Assembly (NCBI GenBank): GCA_016946835.1
Contig: JACVTC010000106.1
Span: 378,501 to 442,500 of the forward strand
From: Neocallimastix lanati (nom. inval.)
Taxonomy: Eukaryota; Neocallimastigomycota; Neocallimastigomycetes; Neocallimastigales; Neocallimastigaceae
DNA: 64,000 bases
Direction: 5' to 3'
The translations under genes and the position numbers were made by a program. The notes beneath the pieces are model-generated. The model was not told the origin of the DNA and did no database searches. It worked only from the letters and a program-made list of their open reading frames with translations. Below, one piece after another: positions 44,571 through 59,368 of the stretch (position 1 is the first letter of the stretch; each line of letters begins with the position of its first letter).

Positions 44571-46973
44571 TTAATCATCAAAAGTAACGTGAGTACTCTT
44601 TACATTTGGATCAATTTCATGGAAGAAAGCACCATAGATCTTATGTTCCTTCTTTTTGACTGTACCACCGAAGTTTCTTAAAGCTTCAGGATATAAATAA
44701 ATTAAAAATAAAAATAGAAAATACAATTTTTTAATTCAATGTTCATTGAATATATTATTAATATATTTTTTATCTTTTTTTTTTTTTTTTTTTTTTATTA
44801 AATTTAAATATATTATTTATAATAAAAAAAAAAATTACCTTCTGGTACTTCTTGATTAGCATCACGAAGAACATTAGATAATTCACCAGCATGAGCCTTA
44901 TCATATTGAGTAAATAATGTATGGCTAGTTCCATTTGAACCAGCTCTACCAGTACGACCAATACGATGAATATAATCTTCAATAGTTAATGGGAAAGTGT
45001 AATTAAGAACATATTCAACATTTGGAATATCTAAACCACGAGCAGCAACATCAGTAGCAATAAGTAATGGACATGAACCATTTTTAAAATTATTTAATGC
45101 TTGAATACGTTGATCTTGTGATTTATCACCATGAATACTTGCAACGTTATAGCCACGACGTTGTAAGAAGTTTTCAAGACGAACAGCTTCTTTTTTATAT
45201 AAAGCGAAAACTAAAACACGATTTTTTCTACTTTTATGATATTTCTTTAATAATTCTATTAAACGGAATTCCTTTTGTTTTGGATCGATAACTTCAACAA
45301 TTTGTTTAATATTTTCATTGGCATGTAATTCAGCAGAACCAATAGTTATGTGAATTGGATTCTAATAATGATAATTTTTTATATTAATATTAATATTATT
45401 AATATTATTATTATTATTATTATTATTATTCATATTTTTAAAAACTTTTATTTTATTTTATTTTTTTTTTTTTTTTAGATAAAACTTTAATTTTTATTAT
45501 TACCTTTAAAAATTCATGAGCTAATTTTTGAATGGATTGTGGCCAAGTAGCAGAGAACATAACTGTTTGACGATCACTTCTGGTATTTGAGATAATTTTT
45601 CTAATATCCTACAATTAATATTAAATAAAAAAAAAATTTTTTTTATTAATAAATATATATTAATATAAACTATATATAAATATATATATATAAATATTAA
45701 GAAAACTTACTTGTTCGAATCCATTATCGAGCATACGATCAGCTTCATCTAATACTAAAAAGTTAACATTACTAATATCACATGCACCTTCATTAATTAA
45801 ATCTAACAATCTACCCGGAGTAGCAATTAAAATATGAACATTTTTACGAAGAGCATTCTTTTGCTCGAATTTTTGGACACCACCATATACACAATAACTT
45901 TTAATACCTAATGGTTCACCAAATTCCTTAGCATTATCATAAGTTTGCATCGCTAATTCACGAGTTGGAGCAACAACCAATACTGATATTTTTTTAGATT
46001 TTAATAATTCTGGATTATTGTATTTTAAGTGTATGAAAGCCTAAAATAATAAATATAAAAAATAAAATAATAATAATTATTATAAATTATAAATATAACA
46101 ATATTTAAAAATATTAATATTAAAATAACAGCAATTAAATTTATTAATAACGGTTAATATATTATAATACCCAATAATTATAAATATATAAATTATTTTC
46201 ATTTAAATAGTTTTTAAATATTTTATACTTACTGGAACTAAGAAAGTTAAAGTTTTTCCTGAACCAGTTTTAGCAATACTATTTTTTTTAAATAATATAA
46301 TATTATTTTAGATTTTAGTATTTTTGATATTTTTTTTTTTTTTATAAAATATTAAATTTTAATCATTATTTTTTATTTTTATCTTTTTATATACTCTTGT
46401 TTTTGCTATTAAAATTTATTTATATTTATAAAATATATATGCTTACCCAATACAATCCCTTTTTTTCATAACAATTGGCCAACATGAAGATTGAATTGGT
46501 GTTGGTTTTTGGAAATTCTTTAAGACCTTTTTAATATCTTCTGGGAAGTTAGAATGTTTGAATTCCAAAATTGGACGAATAATTTCATCACCTTTAAATT
46601 CAATATTATTCTTTTGCCAAAATTTGTTTAAATCATCTTGAGATAAATTTGTAATTTCTTCATGTTCTTGGTAAGTCCAATTACCATTATTTTCACTATC
46701 ATTTGTATTTACTTTAATTTCTTCAGATTTTTCTTCCTTATTTTTCTTATGTTTCTTTTCTTTCTTTTCCTTTTTATCTTTTACCTTTTTTTCTTTCTTA
46801 TCTTTCTTATGTTTCTTTTCCTTCTTTTCCTTTTTTTCTTTTTTTTCTTTCTTAAGTTTCTTTTTTAATTGTTTACTCTCATCTTCATTTTTTTCCGTTT
46901 CTTCAATTAATTCTAATTTTCTCTTTTTGCTTTCTTCAACATTTTCTGTATTTGCTTTTAATACACCTGGCAT
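44571..46973 (-). CDS. DBP3: ATP-dependent DEAD-box RNA helicase, Dbp3-like (ribosome biogenesis)
   Basis: Dbp3 is a nucleolar helicase for 60S pre-rRNA processing. Six exons: 46973-46447, 46278-46233, 46040-45711, 45608-45504, 45361-44839 and 44683-44571, giving 547 residues. The N-terminal 90 or so residues are an extreme Lys/Glu repeat ([17 protein letters not shown]), as in yeast Dbp3. Helicase motifs in order: Q motif (PTPIQSSCW), I (AKTGSGKT), Ia (APTRELA), Ib (TPGRL), II (DEAD), III (SAT), IV (VLVFALYK), V ([12 protein letters not shown]), VI ([10 protein letters not shown]). The end, YGAFFHEID to VTFDD, also resembles Dbp3. All catalytic motifs are intact. The start is the first ATG before the Lys-rich head. 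Confidence 0.95.
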
Positions 46974-47097
46974 TTTAATATTATATTATATTAAATTAAA
47001 TTATATGAAATTGATTCTTTTATTATATTATTATTATTATTTCCTGTTTAATTCTAGTAAAAATTAATAATATATATATTTCTATTTAATTTTGTAT

Positions 47098-47133
<36 letters not shown>

Positions 47134-47337
47134 AAAAGTAAAAAAAAATTAAATTAATTAAATATGAAAAATAATATCCAATCACTTTTTTTCAAAAAAT
47201 TAAAATTTTAAAATGATATTTTTTAAAAAAAAAAAAAAAAAAGTTAATTAATTTTATGTAATTTATAATTTATTCAACATTGATTTACTTTTAATATTAG
47301 ATAAATGTGTGTGTTTTTTTGTAGTATTAAAAAAATA

Positions 47338-47379
<42 letters not shown>

Positions 47380-49424
47380 AATTAAAATTTATAATATATT
47401 TAATATAAATATTTTTTGTGGTTGTTGTATAATTATAATTATTATTTGACCTAAATATCTTGTTTGAATATATTTCATTTAAAATATAAACTATATTTAA
47501 TACTTTTATTTTCTTTTTATTTTTTTCTTTTAACAATATTTATTATATTTTATTCATTAGTTTTATTTATTATCAATTCATTACGAATGATTTATAATAG
47601 ATTAATAATTTTTATAAAAATTTTTTAATATGAATAAAAATCATTATTCATATTAAAGTTAATATTTTAAAATTATAATTGTTATTTTGTTATTAAGTAT
47701 ATAAATTCTAATAAACTATTATAAAATTAAACAAAAAAAAGTATATACATATATATATTTATATATATATATTTTAATTAAAAAAGGATACTTATAAATT
47801 TGATATAATTAAATAGTTATATCAAACAAAGAATAATGTAGTTATAATAAATTCAATATCGGCTAACGTCTAATAGATTTAATATTTACAAAAATTTATA
47901 TTTAAAGTAGAATAGTTTTTATGCAATGAATTTTTAAAAATCACAGTCAGATTTAGATCCAATAATAATACTTTATAGTAAATTATATATATACTATAAA
48001 AAAAAAAATTATGTCATTTTTTTATTTTTTTTTAAACATTGAAATAAGTAAAGATGTTTATATATTACATCATATATATATTTTATATATTTATTATTTT
48101 TATTTAATATTTTTTTTATCATTGTTAAAAATAAATAATGATATGTATTTAAGGTTGTAATTATAATTATTATACTAAATTTATAATATATAAATATAAA
48201 TAACAATGATATAATGAAAGAAAATAACAAGAATATATACTTTATTTTCAAAGCAAAAGAAAGAATAGAATTAAATAGAATTAAAACAAGTATAATAAAT
48301 TTTTTATATTATATAATTATCATTTATTTCATTTATATAAAGTGTAATAATGTAATAATGTAATAATATCATCTCCATTTTAATTAAACGTTTTAGTCCA
48401 TCATTAAATATATATTTTTTTTCTAAAATATAAAAACAAAAAATAACCCAAAAATGTCTTCAATATTCTTGTTTTTTTTTTTTTTTTTTTTTTTTTTGTC
48501 ATTATATTAAATAATTATATATATGAAATATATATATATATTTACTTTAAAAAAATTTTTTTTAAATAGCAATAATATAATAGTACAATATAAAAGTTAA
48601 AAAAACATTTCAGTAGAGGATTATTATAAGGAATATAAATATGTTTTATTCCTGCTATTTAAAATTCATTTAATTAAATTAAAATTATTTATTATTTTAA
48701 TACTAAAAATTTAGTAATACTTTTATTAATAATTATATAGTTTATATTATTTAGTATTTATTATTTATTTAATTATTTATTATGTTTATATTGTTTATTT
48801 AAATATTTAATTAATTTGAAAAAATAACTAAATTTACATATCTTTATTCAAATTCCAATAATTTCAATAATTTAGTTATAACCATTCAACTGTATAATAA
48901 TATATATTAAATAGTAATATACCAAATAATGTCAAATTAACTTTAATTAGCATATTTTAGAATCAAAAACTAGACGAACCAATTCATAAATATTGTTAAT
49001 TAAAATTGTATTAAAATCAAATATTTATACATTGAATAATGTAATCACATGATTGATAATATTTAATTATTAATTTATTATTATTATTTAATTATATATT
49101 ACTTTGTTTTCCTTTTAATTAAATAATATTTTATAATAATTAATATATGATATTAAATCTTTATATTTTATTTATATTAAATATTATATATTAGTTATTG
49201 AACTTTTATATTAAAAATTAATATTTTATATAAAATATCATTTGTAAGATTATTGCCATAATGAAATTTCATTAAATAAAAATGCAATTAAATATTAATA
49301 GCTAAATAATAGTAAATTTTATATAACTGCGAATGTTGAGTAATAATATAATTTAAATAATAATATTATATATTACAATAATTTGGCTTCTTGACCTAAT
49401 CGTTAAGGCCAAATTAACCAAAGT
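46974..49424. other. Divergent intergenic DNA upstream of Dbp3
   Basis: No gene is seen. A-runs lie at 47101-47130 and 47342-47377. A tRNA-like D-arm sequence at 49390-49410 is not supported by the rest of a tRNA. Confidence 0.7.
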
Positions 49425-49497
49425 TAGTAAAATTAATAAATAAATGAGTGAAAAACTTTTTAAAAGTTATTCATTCATTTATTTATTAATTTTACTA
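49425..49497. repeat. 73-bp imperfect palindrome (foldback)
   Basis: TAGTAAAATTAATAAATAAA at the left and its complement ending in ATTTTACTA at the right, with GAGTGAAAAACT against AGTTATTCATTC in the middle. The two arms match at nearly every base around a central TTTTTAAA. Confidence 0.88.
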
Positions 49498-49566
49498 TTT
49501 TCTATTTGTATCTTGTGTCTTTCCAGTTTTTATCCTGATGAATAGCACTTGGGACTAACACACACA

Positions 49567-49957
49567 TAAAATTTCTGTATCGACTCTACGACTTCCTGAA
49601 TTTATATAGAGCGATTTTCATCCTTACAGGGTTTTTTTTTTTTCCTTTAAATGAAGATATTCCTCTCTGGATGATGATTTTAGAGATCACTGAAAAAAAA
49701 AAGTCTGTCGTATAAAGTGGCGTAAAGGTCCCCGTCGATGCTGAATCGATATGGTAAAGAATACAATGAGAATCTGGAGACCTCTATTACCTTCCACTCT
49801 CGTTAATCCCAATCTATAAAATAAAATAAAATAAAATAAAAAAAACCTTTGTATTTTGCTATTATTGCATAAAAGTAATAAAAAAAAAAAAAACCTGTAA
49901 GGATGAAAATCGCTCCATATAAATTGAGGAAGTCGTAGAGTCGATACAGAAATTTTA
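49567..49957. mobile_element. TA-flanked MITE with about 65-bp terminal inverted repeats
   Basis: The left arm (49569-49631, AAATTTCTGTATCGACTCTA onward) matches the complement of the right arm (49893-49955) with very few differences; the arms end in homopolymer T/A tracts. TA dinucleotides flank both ends, as in Tc1/mariner target duplications. The internal 250 bases are GC-richer than the surroundings, with no convincing open frame. The 92-codon minus frame here spans the repeats and is not a gene. The element is about 387 bp, non-autonomous, and young by arm identity. Confidence 0.85.
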
Positions 49958-51400
49958 AACTTCATTTATTTTTTTTTTCTGTTTATTTCAGATAAAAAAA
50001 AAGTTTTTTTTTTTTAATAATCTTTTTTTTAATAATATATGATAAAGTTGATTATGATTTATAGTATTATTTAATTCTATATTTATTAAATTGTATTCAC
50101 TTATATTAAAATATAATATGAAATGGTTTATCGAATAACAAATTGATAAATTTAATATAAAATCAATTCATTTATTATATAAATAAATATTTATATGAAT
50201 TTAAATTTTAAATTTTAAAAAAAAAAAAAAAAAAAAAATTTTTTTTTAATTTTAATAAAATTTTAGAGAAATTAAAAAAAAACATATTTTAATAAATTAT
50301 ATATTATAATATAAATCAATATAATGTGTTACATTTAATTTAATTTTTTAAACATGTTTTATTTTAAATAGAATTTATATATTGTTGTATACTATAATAT
50401 ATTGTATAGATGATATTGTTTATAGTTTACAAATTAAAAATTTTTTAATTTGCATGCTTAAATAAAAAATTTTTGGTTTATAATTAAAAGAAGAAAAAAG
50501 AAAATTTTTTTATGTGATATAATTAGTTTAAAATAAATGAATAAATAGATATAAATTAATTTATATATATATATAATTATATAAAATTAAAGGACAGAGG
50601 ATTCTTTGACGCACAAATAAAACTTTTTTTTTTTTTTTATTATTTTTACATATTTATTTTTTATATATATATTTTTTTAATTTTTTTATTTTTTTTTGTT
50701 TTTTGTTTTATTATCTTTATTTTTGAAGTTTTTTTTTTTTTAGTTCTTGTTTTTTAATTTAGAATAACATATTGTTTAATTTAGAATAACTTATTGACCT
50801 ATAAGTTATAAATAAGTTAAATAATTAAAAAAGACTTTTAAATAATCATTTTTATTTAATTTAATTTTATTTTTTTTTTTTACTAAAATAATATAATTAT
50901 TAATATAAAGGATTGTTCTAAATTAAAAAACAGAGCAAAATTTGTTTATACATAATACAAAGGCAATAAAATAAAACTATTAACATTAAAACTATCACAA
51001 TAATTATAGTAGTTTTGAAAAAAAAAAAAAATAATAATAAATATTCAATATTAAAATAAAGTTAAAGAATATATATTAATAAAATCTTGTAATATATAAA
51101 CTGAAATTAGAATTTCATAATAATTTCAAAATTTTCTTATTAAAAAAAATATAATAATAATAATAATAATAATTTGATAAAAAAAAATAATATCCATATT
51201 TTTTGAAGTAACTAAAATAGAAATTTTGAATAAAACTCTATAATTATTAAAAACAAAAAATAATAGAAAGAAAAAAAATTTTAACATATATATTCAAATA
51301 AAAAAAAAAAAAAAAAAAAAAGATAATTTGTTTTTATATGAATATCAAACCTAATATTTAAATAATCTATAAATTATTTATACAATACATTTATAACAAA
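49958..51400. other. Upstream region of the first paralogue
   Basis: AT-rich DNA. An imperfect direct repeat of TTAATTTAGAATAAC occurs at 50755-50790. No gene is seen. Confidence 0.7.
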
Positions 51401-51938
51401 ATGTTAAAAATAATATTACTCATATTTGTCAACTTATACTTCGTAGTAGCACATGATCCTCAATTAATTTTTAAATGTAATTATACTATACTAATAAATA
51501 CTAAAATATTAATGTTTAAAATTGGTCATTTCTTTTTTTTTTTAAAAAAAAAAAATAATAAAGAAAATAAAAATAAAAATAAAAAAAGCTTTTTCATAAA
51601 ATGTTTATTTATATGTTATTAATATTATATTTTATTTAGATGCAAATGTAAAATATGAAGAAAGTAATGAAGTTCAAATTCTCAGTATAAATAATGGAAC
51701 TTTAAATTACATTGTAATAAAAGATGAAATTGACGATAGTGAAGGAATTTTCCGTCTTGGTATTAAGGAAAAATATAAGGATTATTGTAATACAAAATGT
51801 AAAGTATTTACAAAACCATTAAAAAATACAGGTATTGCTGCAAGAGAAATTATTCGTTATATTGAAGTAAGTTTATTAATATTAATATATTTATTAATTT
51901 TATAAATATCCACCATTTATTATATTATAAATACTAGA

Positions 51939-51981
<43 letters not shown>

Positions 51982-52683
51982 GTAATAATAATAATAATAA
52001 TAGTAAAGATAACAACCATAATAATTATTATGAAAATAAAAAATGTTTTCGTAAACTGCTTATCATTATTTATTATTATATATATTTTTTATATTTTATA
52101 TTTTATTTTTATTTTTATTTTTTATTTTTATTTTTTTATTTATTTTTATTATTACTATTATTATTTCCTTTTTTTTTATTATATATATATATTTTTTTTT
52201 TTTTTTTTTTTTTTTGAAAAGTACTAAATACAAAAATAATAAAAATAATATTAATTAATATTTAATATCTTTTTAAAATTTTATAAATAATAATAATAAT
52301 AGTTATTTAATCCAGATGGAAAGAGTTCGTTAATAAAATATTTTGGTGGTAGTGATGTCACTACGGGCTGTGTTTACAATAATGCTAAGAAATTACAATC
52401 CACTGATACATCAAGTACTGTATCTCTTGATGGTTTATTCTATACTGATACCTCTGCCTCCTATAACTTTATACAAAATTTCAATGATGTAACCATTAAG
52501 GTTGGAGCACTAGAAGAAAAGACACCATTAGCTGTAAGTATATATTTTAATTAATAATATAATAATATTAATCATAGTATTATTATTATTAAATATATAT
52601 ATTTAATGATTTAACGTTTGTCGTGTATTTATTTATTTATTATTTTATATTATTATTTTATATTATTATTATCATTATTATTA

Positions 52684-52733
<50 letters not shown>

Positions 52734-53536
52734 GTTGTTGTTGTTGTTATTGTTATTGTTATTATTATTTTCTTTAAAAAAAAAAAAAAAAAAAGAGAGC
52801 TGAATGGTTAAAATTTATATCAGTTTTCTATGGTAAAGAAAAAGAAGCAATGGACCTTTTTAATCATATAGAAGAAAGTTACAATTGTAATAAATTATTA
52901 GTACAAAAGAATAAACATTTATTAACCACAATGCGTGTTGTTTGGTTAAGTAAAACAAGTGATGAAGATCTATGGGTAACGAATGATTCCCTTTATAAAA
53001 CTGAATTATTAAAAGATGCAGGTAAACAATTAAATGAAATAAAAAAAATAAAAAATATATATTTATATAAATATATATATATATATAAATCAAATGACAA
53101 ATAGATTATTGTATTTATTAAAATAAAAAATCTTAATTATAAATAATATATATCATAAAATAAAATAAAAATAAAATAAAAAAAAAAATAAAATAAAATA
53201 AAATAAATAAAATAAAATAAATAAAATAAAATAAATAAAATAAAATAAATAGGAGCTGAAATTTTAACTCTCAGAGAAAATTCTGTTGAAAATTTGCATG
53301 AAGTCCTAAACAATGCTCATTTTGTTATAGATGATACGGATTCTTCTTATGATAATTCAGCTATGGATGAATTCTTTAAAAATTATAAATATACGTCTAA
53401 ATCGACAAAAGATGTCAATTTCATAAAGAGGAAGAATATTTTAAGAAATGATGGTGCCCGTTCTTCTAATAATATTTCAGCCTGGAATGAAGATTATTTA
53501 ATTTATCCACATCTTGTTCTTGTTGGTAAGTTTTTA

Positions 53537-53594
<58 letters not shown>

Positions 53595-53900
53595 TAAAAA
53601 AAAATAAAAAAATAAAATAAAATTAAAATAAAAAATATAATAAATCTTTTATGAAATATGAACTTTATATATTATTATAATTATTTTTTTAATAATATTA
53701 TCAAATAATTAATTTATAATATTTTTTTTTTATTCTTTTGAATAATTTATATAATAAATATCCTACTAAACATCTATGAAAAAAAAAATAATTATAATAA
53801 TGATTATTATGATAATGATGATAATGAATAATACTATAAAAACCAATTAAAAACAACAAAAATAATTATAATTATAAATCCAAAATAAATAAAATAAAAA

Positions 53901-53934
<34 letters not shown>

Positions 53935-54439
53935 ATAAAAATATAAAAATATAAAATTAGATTTAATTTATTGGTTCCATCCAAAATTAACGGTTTCTGA
54001 ATATTTCCGTTTTGAAATCGGTGATAACTTATATGATCATCACTATTGGTTCCGTAATATTGCAACCGAAAGTCCAATTCATATGACTTCCAATACTCAA
54101 TGTCCAACCCATTTACCAGATATTCTTACACAATCTGTCTGTATTAACATCGATGGATTCTATAATGATTATGGTGATTATTCATTATTTGATGATGAGG
54201 TGACCGTAGTTAAAAATTATTTCTTAATTTATTGGTATTATATAGCTTTTGGTATCTGTATTATTATCGGAATTTCCAGCATTACCTACTTTTATCTCAA
54301 ACGAAAATTCTTTAAAAGAACTAATAAAGGTTTTTCAAAAAAAGAAATTTATTTTGCCTATGAAACGGAAGAGGTTAAAAATCATCCCTACCTTAAAATG
54401 GATGATATTAATGATGATGATTTTGATGATACTTTATAA
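51401..54439 (+). CDS. Secreted-domain, single-pass membrane protein, possibly periplasmic-binding-protein-like (paralogue 1)
   Basis: Six exons: 51401-51476, 51640-51866, 52303-52533, 52796-53021, 53253-53525 and 53961-54439, giving 503 residues. A signal peptide (LKIILLIFVNLYFVVA) is followed by a large extracytoplasmic domain with paired Cys, then one membrane helix at about 432-455 (YIAFGICIIIGISSITYFYL) and an acidic cytoplasmic tail (DDINDDDFDD). Domain features: LDGLFYTD, PLARAEWLKFISVFYGKEKEA, an alternating pattern ending LREN-VENLHEVLNNAHFVIDDT, RKNILRNDGARS, and LIYPHLVLVDLIYWFHP. The RAEWLKF block and the D/L/V pattern remind me of TroA/FepB-type substrate-binding folds found in some fungal cell-surface proteins; this is recollection, not proof. 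A paralogue with the same intron phases lies at 62516. Confidence 0.85.
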
Positions 54440-54539
54440 AGTTAAAAGAAAAACGAAAAAAAAATAAAAAAAAAAAAAAAAAAAAAAACAGTAACCACAA
54501 CAAAATATAAAAAATACAAAAAAAAAAATACAAAAAAAA

Positions 54540-54584
<45 letters not shown>

Positions 54585-55582
54585 CGCAAACGAACAAAAC
54601 AATCAGAATTAATGAAATTACTGGAAATGAAGATGGAAAAAAAAAATAAAAAATAAAAATACCCATTCTTAATATAACAAAAAAAAAAATAAAAAATAAA
54701 AAATAGTAATTATGGATGAATATTTACAATTCTACTCATTCATCTATGAGTATTTTATTAAATTATTATAAATCATTATATATTATTATATATTATTATA
54801 AATTATTATAGTTTATTATTTTTAGTATTTTTATTACTATTATTACTAATATTTTAATTTTAAATATATGTACTAAATTATTTAATTTATTATTAATTTT
54901 TTTTTTTTTTTTTTTATTATTATTTTTTATTTTTGTTTTTTGTTTTGTTTAGTTTTGCATTTTTAATTAATAATGTTAATTATATAATCTTTAATTTTTT
55001 TTTATAAAAAATATATTAATTATAAAAAATAAAAAATACAAATAAAAAAAATTTTTTTTTTTTTTCAAAATAGTATTAATATATATAATTAGGTTTTTGT
55101 ATAAGTTAATAACTTTATATTTATATTTCTATATATATATAAAAATATATTTGTGTTAACCCACAAGATACGTATAAACCAATAAACATATAAAAAATTA
55201 TATATAAAAATAAATAAATAAAAAACCCATTCATTATCAAGAGCGTCAATGCCGAACCGACTTGAAAAAAAAAAAGAACTCTATTATTAATTTTTTAAAG
55301 TTCCTCTAAACATAAGTAGTAATTAATAATTATGTTATTGTGAAGAATAATTAATAAGGTAGTAATTAATATTAATTTATTGTTCTTCACTCAATCAATC
55401 TCTAAAAATTAAGTCTTCTGATATCAATATTTCTCTTGGTTTGGAGTGAAGAGTTTAGTATATGAGATGATGTTAACTTTTTTTTTTTTTTATTTCTTCA
55501 TAGATATTAAAAAATATTGTTTTCCTTCATATTATTTCATTATTATAATTATGATTATGATTTGCTAAAAAAAATAAAAAAC

Positions 55583-55613
<31 letters not shown>

Positions 55614-55762
55614 CATTATTAATCTTATCTATAAAAAGAAAAATTTTTTTTATTATCTTTTATTAAAATTAAAAAATATAATCTATAAATAAATAAATAA
55701 ATAAATTAACTATACAAGTTTTAAGTATTTTTGAAATCTATATAAAGTAATTAAAACATAAG

Positions 55763-55793
<31 letters not shown>

Positions 55794-56399
55794 AAATTAA
55801 AAAGGCTTATACCTCTTAAAAATTTAAAAAAAAAAACCTTTAAATATTCTTATAAATATGAAATATATATTCTTTAAAAAAAAAAATATAATTGTTATAT
55901 TAATATAAAAATTAAAATTGAAAGTTTTATAAAATCAATTAATAATATTAAAAGTTATATGTGTTGCATTTCGGAACGTGGCTTTATATGAAATAAACTG
56001 TTATTTCAAAATGGCTTAAATAAATAAATATTTAATAGATAATAAAATAATAATATTAAAATAAAAAACAATAAAAAAAAAAACTAAAAATGTGGGGGCG
56101 TTAAATTACAAATTAAATTTTCATTTATAAGCTAGATTTCGATATGTAACACATTCATAAAAGTTATCAATATTATTTTTATTATACATTTTAATATAAA
56201 ACTTTAGTTTTATAGTAACAATATTATTTTTATTATATATTTTAATATAAAACTTTAGTTTTATAGTAATAAAAGTTATTAATTAAAATATAAAAAATAA
56301 AAATAAAAATGCATACATTGATTAATAAAAAGTAGAGGTTTTTTTTGAAAATAAATTATTTAAATAATTACTGAAAGATTATGACGAATTATTTGTTAT
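54440..56399. other. Intergenic DNA between paralogue 1 and MULE copy B
   Basis: A-runs follow the stop codon. An imperfect stem (GTGAAGAA at 55340 with TTCTTCAC at 55390) and a 51-bp tandem duplication (56168-56269) are visible. No gene is seen. Confidence 0.7.
56168..56269. repeat. Two-copy 51-bp tandem duplication
   Basis: The unit CAATATTATTTTTATTATA... to TTTTATAGTAA occurs at 56168-56218 and 56219-56269, with one C/T difference. Confidence 0.95.
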
Positions 56400-56832
56400 A
56401 TATTCTATGTTGTTATTATAATTCCCAATTTTTATAATTTTTTAAATATTTTTTTTAAAAAAAAAAAAATATATTCTAAAAATTTCAAAAAATTAGTCAT
56501 TATTCTTTGTTTCACACCTAATTTTATCATAAATATCAATTATATATTCAGGATTTACAAAAGGTAAGTAAGAAATCGCTTTATAATAACTGTATATATT
56601 GTTATATTTTACTTTATTTTGTTTAAACTCTAATGCTTTTGTATAGTACCAAATACAGTATTTAATATCTATATTAGGAAAAAAAAAATTTTTTTTTCTG
56701 CTGTATTAAATATACTTTTATTAAATATACCTTTATTAAATATACCTTTATTAAAAATACCTTTTTCGAATTAACAATGAAAAAATTTTTTTTTTTTTTG
56801 GAGTAATTACAGTATTATTTCTATATTTATTT

Positions 56833-56889
<57 letters not shown>

Positions 56890-56910
56890 TTCTTCAAACA
56901 GCATCTCAGA
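56400..56910 (-). pseudogene. MULE transposase remnant, copy B
   Basis: On the minus strand: SEMLFEEI, DIKYCIWYYTKALE, ISYLPFVNPEYIIDIYDKIRCETKNND. At the nucleotide level it aligns with copy A over 36170-36600. Between FEEI and DIKYC it carries a run of about 50 T (56836-56887) and a four-copy 16-bp tandem (TTATTAAATATACCTT type, 56703-56765). Frameshifts and stops exclude function. Confidence 0.82.
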
Positions 56911-59327
56911 GACTTTCTTATAAATCTTTGGTAAATAACAATTTGTTTTCTGAGGTTCCATAAGTTTATTCTCTTTCATTTTTCTTTTCTATTCAATATG
57001 ATAACTTTAAATAATGCAATTCTAAGATTTCTACTTAAATAATGAATTAAAAAATAAATTAATAACATCAGGTACATATAATTTAGAGTCACTAAACTAC
57101 TGATAAAAGTAAATAAGACATTTATTAACTTCTTGTTTATTAGATTTATACTTTTTTATTATTCAATTATTTAATTATTTACTATTTATTTTTCAATTAT
57201 ATAATTATTTATTTTTTATTATTTAATTATATAATTATTTATTTTTTATTATTTATTATTTATTATTTATTATTTATTATCTATTATTTATTATTTATTA
57301 TTTATTATTTATTATTTATTATTTATTATTTATTATTTATTATTCAATATTTATTATTTATTATTTATTATTTATTATTGTTCATTAATTAGTATTTAAT
57401 TTTTTTGTATAACAAAAAAATTTTTTTTTATTTATACAAATACGTATTTATTTAGTGGCTAAACTCATAATAAATTAAATAAAATATATATCTCTATATA
57501 AAAGAAAATTTTTATTATAAATATTACATTTATTTTCTTTACACATCAAAACTTTTCTTATTTATAGTTAATAACCTTTATTACAATTATAGCATTTTTT
57601 AATAAATGAAATAAATATTTAAAGTAATTATTTTAAATATTATTTATAAAATAATAGAGTAAATGATAAAAAATCAATTTCTAAAATCTATTTAAATGGT
57701 ATTATAATAGATACAATAATTATTTCAGATTAGTCTTTATATATATATATATATTTTTTAATAAAAATAATAAAAGAAAATTGTTTGTTTGCCTCTTTTT
57801 TGTTGTAAGAGTATTTCTTGTTATTACACTTTTTCTGTTTTTTTTCTATTATGTATACATAAAGAATTGTTTTTTTCGAATTTAATTGGTTTAAATTGAT
57901 TTTATTGATTTGATTTTGTTTAAAAAAAAAATAATTATGATCATTACCTTATTTGGTAACTTAACCTTTTTTTTTTATATTTATTATATGATACATACAA
58001 GTATATAAATATTATACAGATTAGTTAAAAGAAAAGACAAAATTTTTTTATTGATATTAATATTAATATATAGATTTATAATATGAATTTAAAGTAATTT
58101 ACAATTCAGCAAAGGTACAAAAAAAAATAACAATATCAATTACAATAATATAAATAAATATAAATAAATGAAAAGAGAAAAAAAAAAAGAATTATTTAAT
58201 AGTCATTATGGATATTTTTTTTTATTAATTTTAATTTTAGTATTGTATAATTTTCAAAAAAAAAAAACTAATAAATAAAAATAAGAGATTCTTCTGATGA
58301 ATATTTTTATTTTTTTTTTCTATTATTTATTTTATTTTGTGTAATCTTATTCAACAAATTCAGTATAAATTAAAGTTTAGATAAAATAAAATTTACGAAT
58401 TGGAATTTTTTAAATTTTTTTTATTAGTTATAACTAAGAGAAGAAGAAAAAAAAATATAAAAAAAATAAAAAATAAAAATAAAAATTATTATTAGCTAAT
58501 TAAATATATATATATATGAGCTTTGATTATTGCTGTGTATTAATATATAGGAACCTAAAATAAAAAAAATTTTTAAAAGATTAATACATCTATTATGATA
58601 TATATATATATTTTTTTTAATAAATTAAAGTTGAAATACTTATTTTAAATTACAAAAATAATAATTATTATTATTATTTATTCAAGAGATCTTTGTATTT
58701 TCTTTATTTTAAAAACTTGATATTAAATTAAAAATGAAATTTATTTGTTTAATATAAGAAATAATATTTATATTGAAAAATAAAAAAAAAACCCTTAATT
58801 TTAAAAGTAATTAATAAAAAAAAATAATAAATAATTATGTTTAAAAGAACTAATTTTTTTCAATAAAAAAAATAGAGTTTCAGCTTTTACTTTTTTTTAT
58901 AAATGTAATTATAATATTATATCATAAGAAAAGTGAAAATGAATTAATAATAATTCTATGATAAAAAAAAATATTCTTATGTGGTTCCTATAATATTAAA
59001 GATATTAATCATTCAATTATAATTATAATTATATTATTAGTAATTTTTTTTTTATTTTATTTTTTGACTATCCAATATTTTTTATATAAAAGAATTAGTA
59101 TTCAATAATATTATTTTTACTATATCTATTATAGAATTTTTATTTTATTTTATGAAATCACCAAAAAATCAAATAAATTATTTTTAATTTAATAATTATT
59201 AATTAAAAATTAAGAATAAGTACAAGTAGATTTTAATTATTCATTTGATTATAAAGATTTGGTATTTAATATTCTTAAAAAATTATAAAATTGAATATTG
59301 TATAATTAATTATAATTATCATTTGTT

Positions 59328-59368
<41 letters not shown>

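Noticed and set aside
49385-49420. tRNA D-arm/A-box-like sequence (GACCTAATCGTTAAGGC) flanked by AATTTGGC/GCCAAATT
   Set aside because: No anticodon arm, B-box or acceptor stem follows at the right distance; at most a decayed tRNA-derived scrap.
54408-54666. Phe-rich minus-strand frames over the 3' end of paralogue 1
   Set aside because: Translations of A-runs on the opposite strand.
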